Assembly (NCBI RefSeq): GCF_001420715.1
Contig: NZ_LJJC01000006.1
Location: 384,548-448,547 of the forward strand
Direction of reading: 5' to 3'
DNA: 64,000 nt
DNA from: Heyndrickxia shackletonii
GTDB lineage: Bacteria; Bacillota; Bacilli; Bacillales; Bacillaceae_C
The position numbers were made by a program, and so were the translations under genes. The number at the start of each line of letters is the position of its first letter. Positions within the stretch are counted from its first letter, which is position 1. Below are positions 9,355 through 19,583 of the stretch, piece by piece. The notes beneath the pieces are model-generated. The model saw only the letters and a list, made by a program, of their open reading frames with translations, ran no database searches and was not told the DNA's origin.

Positions 9355-9382
9355 TGCTCTACCGACTGAGCTAATGGCTCGT
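9355..9382 (-). pseudogene. Truncated tRNA-Lys-like 5' fragment
   Basis: The first 25 nt of tRNA-Lys (acceptor 5' strand, whole D-arm) plus the 3 bp upstream of the gene recur exactly, about 260 bp upstream on the same strand. The rest of the cloverleaf is absent. It lies directly behind the apparent operon promoter, so it is transcribed ahead of the intact tRNAs. It could be the remnant of a first tRNA gene that lost its 3' part, or a duplication scar from recombination. Confidence 0.8.
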
Positions 9383-9418
9383 ATTACTTTGTTTTCATTT
9401 ATCGCAACAACATGTTCT

Positions 9419-9448
9419 ATATTACCATATAGATTTCATTTATGGCAA
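9419..9448 (-). promoter_or_regulatory. Promoter of the tRNA operon
   Basis: Minus strand: TTGCCA (9443-9448), 18-bp spacer, TAATAT (9419-9424). A second TTGCGATAAATGAAA repeat of the -35 region lies 30 bp further down. It directly precedes the tRNA fragment. Confidence 0.5.
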
Positions 9449-9481
9449 CACATTTCGACAAAATTTTTTCAAAAAAATTTT

Positions 9482-9510
9482 AGAGCTGATTTCACTTGGA
9501 AATCAGCTCT
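9482..9510 (-). terminator. Terminator after purA
   Basis: AGAGCTGATTTC and GAAATCAGCTCT form a 12-bp perfect stem with a short loop, 41 bp after the purA stop; a T-run follows after four A on the minus strand. Confidence 0.7.
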
Positions 9511-9551
9511 TTATTTATCCAGTAATGCAATAATCAACTTGTGGATTTCTA

Positions 9552-10862
<1,311 letters not shown>

Positions 10863-10924
10863 TTATTCACGGTCTTCATGTAACAACATACCTATTTTAT
10901 CAATTACAATAAAAAAGTCAACCA

Positions 10925-10969
10925 AAACACGAACAATAATAGATTAATATTCTAAATTTATTCGTATAT
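10925..10969. promoter_or_regulatory. Possible PurR box pair upstream of purA
   Basis: Inverted CGAA cores at 10930-10933 (plus) and 10961-10964 (minus) in AT-rich context resemble a PurBox pair. The flanks deviate from the consensus, and the space between the boxes (about 19 bp) is slightly longer than the 16-17 bp usual in B. subtilis. The position upstream of purA is the main support. Confidence 0.3.
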
Positions 10970-10987
10970 TTGTTGAAATTTGCCTAT

Positions 10988-11020
10988 AAAAAAAGGAAAC
11001 TGGCAATATACCAATTTCCT
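10988..11020 (-). terminator. Terminator of dnaC
   Basis: GGAAATTGG and CCAGTTTCC pair around a 6-nt loop and are followed on the minus strand by seven T. It begins 2 bp after the dnaC stop. Confidence 0.85.
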
Positions 11021-11021
11021 C

Positions 11022-12386
11022 TTATGCACCAGCAGGAATTCCTGCATCATCAAATCTTCTTTCTAAATTAACAAATTTATTATATTCCTTCACAAACGCT
11101 AAAGAAACTGTTCCAACCGGGCCGTTACGTTGCTTCGCAATAATAATTTCTATGATATTTTTATTCTCCGATTCTTTATCATAGTAATCATCACGATATA
11201 GGAAGGCAACGATATCCGCATCCTGCTCGATACTTCCCGATTCACGAATATCAGACATCATTGGACGTTTATCTTGACGCTGTTCTACACCACGAGATAA
11301 CTGTGACAATGCAATAACAGGTACTTCTAATTCACGTGCCAAAGCTTTTAAAGAACGGGATATTTCGGAAACCTCTTGTTGCCGGTTTTCATTTGATCTT
11401 CCGCTTCCTTGAATTAATTGCAAATAATCAATCAAAATCATTCCCAGACCATGTTCTTGCTTCAATCTGCGGCATTTAGAACGTATTTCATTTATTCGGA
11501 TCCCCGGCGTATCATCGATAAAAATACCTGAGTTAGATAAACTTCCCATTGCCATGGTTAGTTTCCGCCAATCCTCATCTGTTAAGGAACCAGTTCTTAA
11601 ATTTTGGGCATTTATATTTCCTTCTGCACAAAGCATACGCATCACGAGCTGCTCTGCACCCATCTCGAGACTAAAAATCGCTACATTTTCTCCAGCCTTT
11701 GTTCCTACATTTTGAGCAATATTTAAAGCAAAGGCTGTTTTCCCCACAGATGGACGGGCTGCCACAATGATCAAATCATTTCGCTGAAAACCAGCAGTCA
11801 TGCTATCAAGCTCTGTAAACCCAGTTGGAATACCGGTAATATCGCCCTTTCGATTATGAAGAAGCTCAATATTATCATAAGTACGGACAAGAACATCTTT
11901 AATATTATGGAATGCTCCGGCATTTTTGCGGTTAGCAACCTCCATAATGCTTCTTTCGGCTTCACTGAGCAATTCATCTACTTCATCTTCTCTAGTATAG
12001 CCATCTGTAGCAATGGTTGTTGCTGTCCTAATTAATCTTCTTAGTAGTGATTTTTCCCCTACGATTCTAGCATAATACTCAATATTTGCAGCCGTAGGAA
12101 CAGAACCTGCTAATTCACTTAAATAACTGATACCCCCGACATCCTCCAGTTGTTTGGACGCGGCTAATTCTTCCGCAACCGTTACTAAGTCAACTGCTTT
12201 CCCCGCATCATTAAGCTTTAAGAAAATGTTGAAAATTATTTGATGGGCATTTCGATAAAAGTCCTCTGGAATTAAAATTTCCGAAGCTGTAATAAGTGAA
12301 GATGGTTCAAGAAATACAGCACCTAAAACTGCTTGTTCCGCTTCAATATTCTGAGGCGGCATACGATCCGCAAATAAATCACTCAT
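11022..12386 (-). CDS. dnaC: Replicative DNA helicase (DnaB family)
   Basis: Hexameric 5'-3' replicative helicase, named DnaC in B. subtilis. The protein is 454 aa, the same length as there. N-terminal DnaB domain about 8-110; RecA-like ATPase core with Walker A ARPSVGKTAF (210-219), Walker B LILIDYLQL and the EQDADIVAFL segment. The frame extends to an ATG at 12407, but AGGGGG stands 9 nt before the ATG at 12386 and homologues begin M-(T/S)-DLF, so 12386 is used. A long-inverted-repeat element separates it from rplI, so the two are probably transcribed independently. Confidence 0.97.
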   Translation of the reverse strand: MSDLFADRMPPQNIEAEQAVLGAVFLEPSSLITASEILIPEDFYRNAHQIIFNIFLKLNDAGKAVDLVTVAEELAASKQLEDVGGISYLSELAGSVPTAANIEYYARIVGEKSLLRRLIRTATTIATDGYTREDEVDELLSEAERSIMEVANRKNAGAFHNIKDVLVRTYDNIELLHNRKGDITGIPTGFTELDSMTAGFQRNDLIIVAARPSVGKTAFALNIAQNVGTKAGENVAIFSLEMGAEQLVMRMLCAEGNINAQNLRTGSLTDEDWRKLTMAMGSLSNSGIFIDDTPGIRINEIRSKCRRLKQEHGLGMILIDYLQLIQGSGRSNENRQQEVSEISRSLKALARELEVPVIALSQLSRGVEQRQDKRPMMSDIRESGSIEQDADIVAFLYRDDYYDKESENKNIIEIIIAKQRNGPVGTVSLAFVKEYNKFVNLERRFDDAGIPAGA

Positions 12387-12420
12387 ATATCCTAACCCCC
12401 TAATCATCTACGGAATAATA

Positions 12421-12574
12421 AAAGCGCAAGCGCCTTGCCCATCGGCGTACGGATTTCGTAGTCGCTCCCCTCGAGATAAAGGAAACCGCGCTGAGGTAGT
12501 TCACCAGCTGATGTTGACTTATCTTAGGGAGGAGACGTAGAAATCCGTACGCCGATAGGCGCTGGAGCTAGACA
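12421..12574 (+). repeat. Long inverted-repeat element, copy 1
   Basis: Best-preserved member of a family seen seven times here. Outer arms: AGCGCAAGCGCC..CATCGGCGTACGGATTTC on the left, and the complementary GAAATCCGTACGCCGATAGGCGCT on the right, followed by GGAGCTAGAC. The middle contains GATGTTGACTTATC and GGGAGGAGACG. As RNA it would fold into one long hairpin. Confidence 0.85.
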
Positions 12575-12632
12575 GAATCTATATTTGTTAGATAATTTTA
12601 TAATAAAAAAGCCCTGCACACACTAAACAAAA

Positions 12633-12661
12633 AAATGTGATCAAATAACAAGACCACATTT
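12633..12661 (-). terminator. Terminator of rplI
   Basis: Minus strand AAATGTG / CACATTT stem with a 15-nt loop, followed by TTTT. Located about 85 bp after the rplI stop. Confidence 0.6.
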
Positions 12662-12744
12662 ATAAAAATCACATGTTGAATGGTTCTTCCATTCATACGA
12701 CTATTCTATTTTATCATGAACTGATATTTTTGTAGCTGGCAATT

Positions 12745-13194
12745 TTAACTTTCTTCTGTAACATGCACATTTAATGTAGCTGTTACATCGGAATGCAATT
12801 TTACAGGTACTTTTGTGTATCCCAACGCACGAATGGCATCATTTAATTCCATTTTACGCTTATCAATTTGTATTTTATGCGTTTTCTTAAGCTCTTCTGA
12901 AATTTGCTTACTTGTGATGGAACCGAATAATCTTCCGCCATTACCGGATTTTGCTTTAAGTTCAACTGTAATTTTTTCTAAAACCTCTTTTAGTTTTTTG
13001 GCTTCTTCTAATTCTTCTTTTGCCAGTTGTTGTTCTTTCTTCTTTTGTGCTTCCAATCCCTTTAAATTAGCATTTGTAGCTTCAACAGCTAGTCCTTGCT
13101 TTATCAGGAAATTGTGAGCATAGCCATCTGCTACATTTTTTGTTTCACCTTTTTTTCCTTTGCCTTTTACATCTTTTAAAAAGATTACTTTCAT
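12745..13194 (-). CDS. rplI: Ribosomal protein bL9
   Basis: Large-subunit protein L9, 149 aa, two domains joined by a long helix. The N-terminal signature [17 protein letters not shown] and the NFLIKQGLA segment are visible, then the charged connecting helix (about 45-75) and the C-terminal 23S-binding domain. Start ATG overlaps the gdpP stop as ATGA. The gdpP-rplI pairing is standard in Bacillus. Confidence 0.98.
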   Translation of the reverse strand: MKVIFLKDVKGKGKKGETKNVADGYAHNFLIKQGLAVEATNANLKGLEAQKKKEQQLAKEELEEAKKLKEVLEKITVELKAKSGNGGRLFGSITSKQISEELKKTHKIQIDKRKMELNDAIRALGYTKVPVKLHSDVTATLNVHVTEES

Positions 13195-15164
13195 GATTTG
13201 GTGCTCCCTTCTATATATTCATCAATTGCCGTCTTTAACATTTGCTCGGCTTCTTCAATTGTCACATCTTTTAATTGGGTAGCAGCATTGGATAAATGGC
13301 CGCCACCCCCTAATGCTTCCATTATAACTTGAACATTCACATTTCCCAAGGAACGTGCACTGATTCCTATTTCATTTTCTGCTCTCTTTGTAATCACAAA
13401 CGAGGCAGTTACTCCGTCCATCGTTAATAATGTATCCGCAGCTTGTGCAGTAACAACGGGATCCGTTTTTTGTTCATTGTCACCTTTTGCTATCGCAATA
13501 CCTTTTGAATAAAATTTTACCGTTTCAATAAGCTTTGCTCTTTTTACATACGTATTAATATCTTCCTTCAAAAACTTTTGAACTAAGACAGTATCCGCAC
13601 CTAAAGCTCTTAAATAGGATGCTGCATCAAAGGTTCTCGAACCGGTTCTTAATGTAAAGCTTTTCGTATCTACAATAATTCCCGCAAGAAGTGCAGTCGC
13701 TTCCAACATATTTACCTTTTCATTTTTAGGCTGATACTCAAGCAGTTCCGTTACTAATTCTGAGGTGGAAGAAGCATATGGCTCCATATAAACCAGCAAA
13801 GGATTTTTTATAAAATCTTCCCCTCTGCGATGGTGGTCGATCACCACAATATTTTCAATCTTTTTGATTAATTTTTCTTCAATGACAAAAGATGGCTTAT
13901 GCGTATCGACGATTACTAATAATGATTCCTCTGTGGCCATTTCTAAAGCCTCTTCAGGAGATATAAAACGAGTAAGCGTATCTGGATGCTGTTTTACTTC
14001 TTCAATTAACCGTTTGACCCCTGTGTCAATTTCAGATTCATTAATAACAATATATGCTTCCTTTTGGTTCATCTGGGCCACTTTACGTATTCCAATTGCT
14101 GCCCCAACCGCATCCATGTCCGGATACTTATGACCCATTACAATAACTTTATCACTTTCCAGCATTAATTCCCTTAATGCATGCGAAATGACGCGTGCCC
14201 TCACCCTTGTTCGCTTTTCTACAGGGTTTGTTTTACCGCCATAAAATTTTACTTTGCCATTTAGTTGCTTCATCGCTACCTGATCCCCACCACGCCCCAG
14301 AGCAATATCTAAGCTCGACTGGGCAAGTGCGCCTAGATCAGGTAATATGGAAATTCCGGAACCAATCCCAATACTTAATGTTAGTGGGACATTTTGTTTT
14401 GCTGTTGTTTCCCGAACCTCATCTAAAATGGAGAATTTATCCTTTTCTAACTCCCGTAATATTTTTTCATTAAAAATAGCGATAAACCGTTCAGAGGAAA
14501 TCCTTTTTAAAAAGATGCCATACACGGTTGCCCATTTATTAAGAATCGAGGTGACTAAACTATTTAGACTGCTGCGAGTTTGATCATCCATGCCTTGTGT
14601 CAGTTCATCATAGTTATCTAAAAAGATTATGGATATAACAGAACGTTCATCCAAATAGTGTTTCTCAATTTCCATTTGCTCTGTAACATCAAAGAAGTAT
14701 AAGAGCTTTTCTTCTAATTTTAGAATCACCTGATACTTGCGATCATTAATGGTAACCGTCTCAGAATCCATTTCCTGTTTAATCAAAGGAACCAATGTTT
14801 CTGCCACATCATAAAGTGACCTACCTACAAGCGTATCCTCATTAAAGCAGGAAGCCATGAATTGATTTGTCCATTCAATAAAATAATCATCATTTATCAG
14901 CATAATCCCTATCGGCATTTCCATTAAAGCCTCTTCCCCGACTCGCTTAACCCGGTAGGAGAGAGTGGAAATATATTCTTCAATATCCTCATGGGATTTT
15001 TGTTCAAATAGAAAAGCAAAATAAAATAAAATTCCTAATAAAATAATTGCAATTACAGAAATCCACCAATAGAAAATCGCTACAACACCTAAAAGGGCTA
15101 ATGATATCGCGATTAAGCCATATAACGGATATCGAACCATTCGCTTACTAAAATATGAAGGCAT
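13191..15164 (-). CDS. gdpP: Cyclic-di-AMP phosphodiesterase GdpP (YybT)
   Basis: Membrane enzyme hydrolysing c-di-AMP to pApA, which lowers this second messenger and affects potassium and wall homeostasis. The 657 residues show two transmembrane helices (about 12-30 and 34-52), a degenerate PAS domain (about 80-165), a degenerate GGDEF domain (about 170-300; no GGDEF motif) and a DHH/DHHA1 module. Metal ligands: H345, D349 and D351 in [10 protein letters not shown]420 in IVDTHK, and D443-H444-H445. The C-terminal [10 protein letters not shown] motif belongs to DHHA1. Overlaps rplI by 4 bp and follows yybS by 22 bp. Confidence 0.97.
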   Translation of the reverse strand: MPSYFSKRMVRYPLYGLIAISLALLGVVAIFYWWISVIAIILLGILFYFAFLFEQKSHEDIEEYISTLSYRVKRVGEEALMEMPIGIMLINDDYFIEWTNQFMASCFNEDTLVGRSLYDVAETLVPLIKQEMDSETVTINDRKYQVILKLEEKLLYFFDVTEQMEIEKHYLDERSVISIIFLDNYDELTQGMDDQTRSSLNSLVTSILNKWATVYGIFLKRISSERFIAIFNEKILRELEKDKFSILDEVRETTAKQNVPLTLSIGIGSGISILPDLGALAQSSLDIALGRGGDQVAMKQLNGKVKFYGGKTNPVEKRTRVRARVISHALRELMLESDKVIVMGHKYPDMDAVGAAIGIRKVAQMNQKEAYIVINESEIDTGVKRLIEEVKQHPDTLTRFISPEEALEMATEESLLVIVDTHKPSFVIEEKLIKKIENIVVIDHHRRGEDFIKNPLLVYMEPYASSTSELVTELLEYQPKNEKVNMLEATALLAGIIVDTKSFTLRTGSRTFDAASYLRALGADTVLVQKFLKEDINTYVKRAKLIETVKFYSKGIAIAKGDNEQKTDPVVTAQAADTLLTMDGVTASFVITKRAENEIGISARSLGNVNVQVIMEALGGGGHLSNAATQLKDVTIEEAEQMLKTAIDEYIEGSTKS

Positions 15165-15186
15165 GTAATCAGCTCCTTTAAGTGAA

Positions 15187-16125
15187 TCATAATCCTTTTA
15201 GTTTACTTCTTATGTCCATACCTAAATCGATTATACCTAATATCAGGATAACAAACATAGCTGGCGGAAAAAAGAACGAAAAGATTACAATCAAGGTATA
15301 TATACCTTTTGACCATTTTTGCAGATGCCCGAAATAAAATACCAAAGAAAAACCTTGAATCAACATAAAAATTTGAAAAATAACTGCTAAATTCATCAAT
15401 GCTGTTGCTACATAACTACCCGTTTTAGGGTGAATAACTAAAGATAAAAGCATGGTAATTAAATAATACCACAACACACTTTTTGGTAGTTGTATTTTAT
15501 GAAAGGGCTCCCATTTAGGTACATTTACACGAAATCGTTTGGCAATAGGGAAGTTAATAATAATAAATAGCCATACCATCATAAATGAGATGATAACTAG
15601 CATAGCAGGAAATAAAGTTGTTAATAAAGATATTGCATTTTGTATATTTTCTAATGTTTGGTCAGTTTGTCCTTGACCAATAGCCTTTAATATATCGGCA
15701 GATCGATGAAATGACTCCTGAAGCTGTTCAGATATTTGTTGCAAATAGTTAATATTGAAAAGTTTTACCGACACAATATAGCCTAGGATATTAAATAATA
15801 AAAAGGTTAAGCTCGAAGCAATATAAATAATAAATTTCGATTTATTCATCTGTACAAGGTATCCCATAACGATTCCAGTCGCTCCAAAGATAATTGCTTT
15901 AGGAATCGATAATACCGTACCCATTAGCGCAGAAATCAAGATACTGGCAATAAAAAAGACAATGGAATATTTTAAAGGATGTTTTGCACTATATAGAAGA
16001 AATGGAAGGACAAGAAACATTGTAGCTATTATGAATAAGACAGGAATATACAAATAAATTAAAAACAGGACCGTATATACTGCAAGGAGCAGAGCCCCTT
16101 CCGTTATTACTCTGACATTTTTCAC
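15187..16125 (-). CDS. yybS: DUF2232 membrane protein YybS
   Basis: Polytopic membrane protein of unknown function, found upstream of gdpP in Bacillus. About eight hydrophobic segments are visible in 312 aa, beginning right after the start (ITEGALLLAVYTVLFLIYLY) and ending with a Phe/Pro-rich segment. The frame runs back to an ATG at 16215, but that adds a non-homologous N-terminus; the GTG at 16125 has AGTAGGG 5-6 nt upstream and gives the usual length of about 310 aa. Function unknown; its conserved place in front of gdpP hints at an envelope role. Confidence 0.85.
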   Translation of the reverse strand: MKNVRVITEGALLLAVYTVLFLIYLYIPVLFIIATMFLVLPFLLYSAKHPLKYSIVFFIASILISALMGTVLSIPKAIIFGATGIVMGYLVQMNKSKFIIYIASSLTFLLFNILGYIVSVKLFNINYLQQISEQLQESFHRSADILKAIGQGQTDQTLENIQNAISLLTTLFPAMLVIISFMMVWLFIIINFPIAKRFRVNVPKWEPFHKIQLPKSVLWYYLITMLLSLVIHPKTGSYVATALMNLAVIFQIFMLIQGFSLVFYFGHLQKWSKGIYTLIVIFSFFFPPAMFVILILGIIDLGMDIRSKLKGL

Positions 16126-16343
16126 TTTTTCCCTACTTACCCCTTTCAAATTACCTATAAACCGACAAGCTTGGCTATATTTTACCATAAGATAGTGGAT
16201 TAATAAAAAGCTCAAGTTTTATTCAAAACATTATCTACTTTTCTTTTTATTCTTACCGAAAAAAGCAATAAAATGTTGTAATGCATTTCAAATTTTGTAA
16301 ATTCTCCAGACACTATCAAATAGTTATAGTGAAAATAAAAAGT

Positions 16344-16364
16344 ACCCGGCTCATCGCCGGGTAA
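16344..16364 (-). terminator. Strong GC-rich hairpin, probable terminator
   Basis: TACCCGGC and GCCGGGTA pair around a short loop and are followed on the minus strand by CTTTTTATTTT. It lies about 130 bp downstream of the rpsR operon terminator, so it would be a backup or end a short independent transcript. Confidence 0.6.
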
Positions 16365-16478
16365 CTATATAAAAGGGGGTAAAAAAGAAAGGCTATGCTG
16401 TTTGCCTACTGCTATACATTGTCCTTACATCCTTAATATAACAAGCAAACCTTAAAATTAAATTAAAAAACAATAAAA

Positions 16479-16508
16479 AACACAACAAGTTTTAAAGCTT
16501 GTTGTGTT
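16479..16508 (-). terminator. Terminator of rpsF-ssb-rpsR
   Basis: AACACAACAAG / CTTGTTGTGTT stem with an 8-nt loop, followed by TTTTATTG on the minus strand, 12 bp after the rpsR stop. Confidence 0.85.
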
Positions 16509-16520
16509 TATATTTAAAAA

Positions 16521-16775
<255 letters not shown>

Positions 16776-16794
16776 TTATCTAAGAAAGTTCATA

Positions 16795-17292
16795 TTAGAA
16801 TGGAAGATCATCATCAGAGATGTCAATCGGTTGACCATCATTGGAGAATGGATCTTCATCCACGCGAGTATAGCCTTGGTTACGCTGTTGATTCTGATTA
16901 CCAAATGAGTTGCCTTGATTTCTTTGGCCACCGCCATAAAAATCATTGTTGCCACCACGTTCAGGCGATGCATTTCTAGGCTCTAAGAATTGAACACTTT
17001 CTGCCACTACCTCTGTGACATACACACGTTTGCCATCTTGTCCTTCATAATTACGTGTTTGCAAACGACCATCAACGCCAGCTAGACTACCTTTTTTAAG
17101 AAAGTTAGCTACATTTTCCGCTGGTTTTCGCCAAACTACACAATTAATAAAATCTGCTTCCCTTTCACCTTGCTGATTCGTAAAAGTGCGATTTACAGCA
17201 AGTGTAAATGTGGCAACTGGTACTCCACTTGGAGTGTATCGTAAATCAGGGTCTTTAGTTAATCGACCCACTAAAACTACGCGGTTCATCAT
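16795..17292 (-). CDS. ssb: Single-stranded DNA-binding protein SsbA
   Basis: Essential SSB, 165 aa. OB-fold at about residues 1-105 starting [20 protein letters not shown]; an Asn/Gln/Gly-rich flexible linker at about 107-150; acidic tip DISDDDLPF, the docking site for DNA repair and replication partners. The frame extends to a TTG at 17301, but AGGGG is 9 nt before the ATG at 17292; the next codon is also ATG. A perfect parS lies just upstream in the rpsF-ssb gap. Confidence 0.97.
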   Translation of the reverse strand: MMNRVVLVGRLTKDPDLRYTPSGVPVATFTLAVNRTFTNQQGEREADFINCVVWRKPAENVANFLKKGSLAGVDGRLQTRNYEGQDGKRVYVTEVVAESVQFLEPRNASPERGGNNDFYGGGQRNQGNSFGNQNQQRNQGYTRVDEDPFSNDGQPIDISDDDLPF

Positions 17293-17319
17293 CAGAATCA
17301 ACCCCTTCCCTTTAGCTCC

Positions 17320-17335
17320 TGTTTCACGTGAAACA
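17320..17335. other. parS site between rpsF and ssb
   Basis: TGTTTCACGTGAAACA, perfect palindromic Spo0J site. It is the only intergenic parS in the window and lies inside the rpsF-ssb-rpsR transcript. Confidence 0.93.
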
Positions 17336-17365
17336 AAAGTCTTTTATATAAAATTTCAACTAAAA

Positions 17366-17653
17366 TTATTCTTCTTCTTTAACAACGATGTGGCGGATAA
17401 TATCTCCGCTAATCTTAGCAAGACGGTCAAATTCTTGAACCGCTTCTGGGTTTGAGTTTACTTTCACTAGACGGTAGAAACCATCACGGAAGTCCTCAAT
17501 TTCGTATGCAAGACGGCGCTTGCCCCAGTCTTTAGATTCGATGATTTCCGCACCTTGAGTTGTCAATACGTTATCAAAACGCTCAACTAAAGCCTTTTTT
17601 GCTTCATCCTCAATATTTGGACGGATAATGTACATAATTTCGTACTTTTTCAT
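17366..17653 (-). CDS. rpsF: Ribosomal protein bS6
   Basis: Small-subunit protein S6, 95 aa, partner of S18. Starts [13 protein letters not shown], with the [18 protein letters not shown] core; it ends in the acidic VVKEEE tail. AAGGAGGTG stands before the ATG. First gene of the rpsF-ssb-rpsR operon, preceded by a strong promoter and a structured leader. Confidence 0.98.
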   Translation of the reverse strand: MKKYEIMYIIRPNIEDEAKKALVERFDNVLTTQGAEIIESKDWGKRRLAYEIEDFRDGFYRLVKVNSNPEAVQEFDRLAKISGDIIRHIVVKEEE

Positions 17654-17659
17654 CTTTCT

Positions 17660-17706
17660 GTCACCTCCTTATGGACTATGCGGCCCTTTTTAAAAGGGCA
17701 AGGAGC
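17660..17706 (-). promoter_or_regulatory. Probable S6:S18 autoregulatory leader
   Basis: Minus-strand leader with a GCCC..GGGC hairpin, directly followed by CCGC and a second pairing near the ribosome site. Leaders of rpsF in many bacteria carry an S6:S18-binding stem with an exposed CCG that mimics the 16S site. The CCG next to a stem fits, but I have not folded it formally. Confidence 0.45.
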
Positions 17707-17740
17707 AATGTATTTATACGTTCATTACTCACAAGTACAA

Positions 17741-17769
17741 ATTATAGCATAACAATGACCTAAATGCAA
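17741..17769 (-). promoter_or_regulatory. Promoter of rpsF operon
   Basis: Minus strand TTGCAT (17764-17769), exactly 17 bp, TATAAT (17741-17746). Ideal -10 and spacing; about 85 bp upstream of the rpsF start. Confidence 0.85.
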
Positions 17770-17965
17770 TGATTGTTCCGCTCTCACTCTTGGATAAGAA
17801 TTATTATCTTTGTACATGTCTTTATTTTATAACAAACACATGTTCTTGTAAATATTATTTATTGAATTTTCCCAATATTTATTTACAACTTATGTATTTT
17901 GATAATAACTTGGTTTCGAGGATTCCAGTCCCCTAATGAACTGCTTTATGCGAAAACTATAAAAA

Positions 17966-17985
17966 GGCAGTGCAATTGCACTGCC
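17966..17985 (-). terminator. Terminator of ychF
   Basis: Perfect 20-bp palindrome GGCAGTGCAATTGCACTGCC followed on the minus strand by TTTTTATAG, 7 bp after the stop codon. Confidence 0.9.
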
Positions 17986-17992
17986 CATTCCA

Positions 17993-19093
17993 TTAAACAT
18001 TAAACCTAAAATGCATAACATCTCCGTCTTGTACGAAGTACTCTTTTCCTTCGAGGCGAACTTTCCCGGCTTCTTTAGCAGCTGTCATAGACCCTGCCGC
18101 CATTAAATCATCATAAGAAACAGTTTCTGCTCGAATAAATCCTTTTTCAAAATCGGAATGAATTATTCCGGCACATTGTGGTGCTTTCATCCCTTTTCTG
18201 AATGTCCAAGCACGGACTTCCTGAACCCCTGCCGTAAAATAAGTAGCTAGTCCAAGTAAGCTGTAAGCCGCTTTAATTAACTGATCCAGACCTGATTCCT
18301 CAATGCCTAGTTCCGCTAAAAACATAGCTTTTTCATCATCCTCAAGCTCAGCGATTTCCTCTTCGATTTTTGCACAAATAACGATTACTTCAGCATTTTC
18401 CTCTTTAGCAAATTCTTTTACCCTTTGAACATATTCATTATTTGTCGGATCCGCAACTTCATCTTCCCCAACGTTCGCAACATATAATACAGGTTTACTT
18501 GTTAAAAGATGCAATCCTTTTACAAGTTTCAATTGCTCTTCCGTAAATTCTACCGAACGTGCTGGTTTATCAGCCTCAAATGCTTCTTTCAATTTCACTA
18601 AAATTTCATATTCTGCTACTGCATCTTTGTCTTTTTGTTTTGCTAACTTCTCTACCCTGCCGATTCTTTTTTCCACAGATTCAAGATCAGCAAGAATTAA
18701 TTCAAGATTAATCGTTGTAATATCATCAATTGGGTCAACTTTTCCTGACACGTGAGTAATATTTCCATCAGCAAAACAACGTACTACATGACAAATAGCA
18801 TCTACTTGGCGAATATGGGAAAGGAATTTGTTTCCTAACCCTTCCCCTTTGCTTGCTCCCTTTACAATTCCTGCAATATCTGTAAATTCAAATGCAGTTG
18901 GGACCGTCTTTTTCGGTTGAACAAGCTCTGTTAATTTATTTAAACGTTCATCTGGAACCTCAACAATTCCAACATTAGGATCAATCGTACAAAATGGATA
19001 GTTTGCAGATTCTGCCCCAGCTTTTGTAATTGCATTAAATAATGTAGACTTTCCAACATTCGGTAACCCTACAATACCCGCTGTAAGCGCCAT
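17993..19093 (-). CDS. ychF: Redox-regulated ATPase/GTPase YchF (Obg family)
   Basis: Conserved P-loop NTPase that binds ribosomes and prefers ATP over GTP in studied members. The 366-aa protein has G1 GLPNVGKS (residues 9-16), G3 DIAGIVKGAS, a helical insert (about 130-170), and a C-terminal TGS domain with AWTFRKGMKAPQCAGIIHSDFEKGFI. Full length. Monocistronic here, with a strong terminator; a long-inverted-repeat element lies upstream. Confidence 0.97.
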   Translation of the reverse strand: MALTAGIVGLPNVGKSTLFNAITKAGAESANYPFCTIDPNVGIVEVPDERLNKLTELVQPKKTVPTAFEFTDIAGIVKGASKGEGLGNKFLSHIRQVDAICHVVRCFADGNITHVSGKVDPIDDITTINLELILADLESVEKRIGRVEKLAKQKDKDAVAEYEILVKLKEAFEADKPARSVEFTEEQLKLVKGLHLLTSKPVLYVANVGEDEVADPTNNEYVQRVKEFAKEENAEVIVICAKIEEEIAELEDDEKAMFLAELGIEESGLDQLIKAAYSLLGLATYFTAGVQEVRAWTFRKGMKAPQCAGIIHSDFEKGFIRAETVSYDDLMAAGSMTAAKEAGKVRLEGKEYFVQDGDVMHFRFNV

Positions 19094-19187
19094 ACTTGGT
19101 CACTCCCCTAAAATCTATTTATTAGTTCATACATTCCTCTAGTCTCTTCGAAAAATAAACCTTTCACAATTATATGGATAATAGAAG

Positions 19188-19334
19188 AAAAGCGCAAGCG
19201 CCTTGTCCATCAACGTATGGATTTCGTAGTCTTTGACACAAGATTTAGGAAACACGGCGAGGGACGAGTCGATGTTGACTTATCTAAGGGAGGAAAAGGA
19301 GAAATCCACTAGCCGATAAGCGCAGTAGCTAGAC
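19188..19334 (+). repeat. Long inverted-repeat element, copy 2
   Basis: Starts AAAAGCGCAAGCGCCTTG and ends GAAATCC.CTAGCCGATAAGCGCAGTAGCTAGAC, with GATGTTGACTTATCTAAGGGAGG inside. It has more substitutions than copy 1. It lies in the ychF to DUF951 gap. Confidence 0.8.
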
Positions 19335-19372
19335 GTTGACTATTTTTCATTTCATCCCTTCCAAAATAATAA

Positions 19373-19398
19373 AAAGCATGAATCACTCTTCATGCTTT
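19373..19398 (-). terminator. Terminator overlapping the DUF951 stop codon
   Basis: AAAGCATGA / TCATGCTTT stem, T-run TTTTTATT on the minus strand. The 5' arm is the last coding sequence of the DUF951 gene, and its TGA is in the loop. Confidence 0.8.
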
Positions 19399-19580
19399 AC
19401 TAAAACTTTCTTCATTTTTCTAGAGAATTCCTTACGTGGGATCATGACACTATGACCACAGCCTTCACATTTGATCCGGATGTCCATCCCCATTCGAATG
19501 ATTTTCCAGCGATTTGTTCCACATGGGTGTTGTTTTTTCATCTCGACTATATCATTCAGCCCAAATTCTTTTTGCTCCAT
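19383..19580 (-). CDS. yyzM: DUF951 small protein (YyzM-like)
   Basis: Small cytoplasmic protein of unknown function, 65 aa. A four-strand treble-clef-like arrangement is suggested by HPCG and CEGCGHSVMIPR, which offer three Cys and one His as likely metal ligands. The DIVEMKKQHPCGTN..W.I.R.G.DI.IKC.GC signature defines DUF951. It starts 3 bp after the MscS-family gene ends and is probably co-transcribed with it. The symbol is from family resemblance only. Confidence 0.8.
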   Translation of the reverse strand: MEQKEFGLNDIVEMKKQHPCGTNRWKIIRMGMDIRIKCEGCGHSVMIPRKEFSRKMKKVLVKHEE

Positions 19581-19583
19581 ATT

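Noticed and set aside
16383-16424. 13-codon plus-strand frame MLFAYCYTLSLHP with a GAAAGG site
   Set aside because: No promoter in front, lies antisense between two terminators, and is too short to support.
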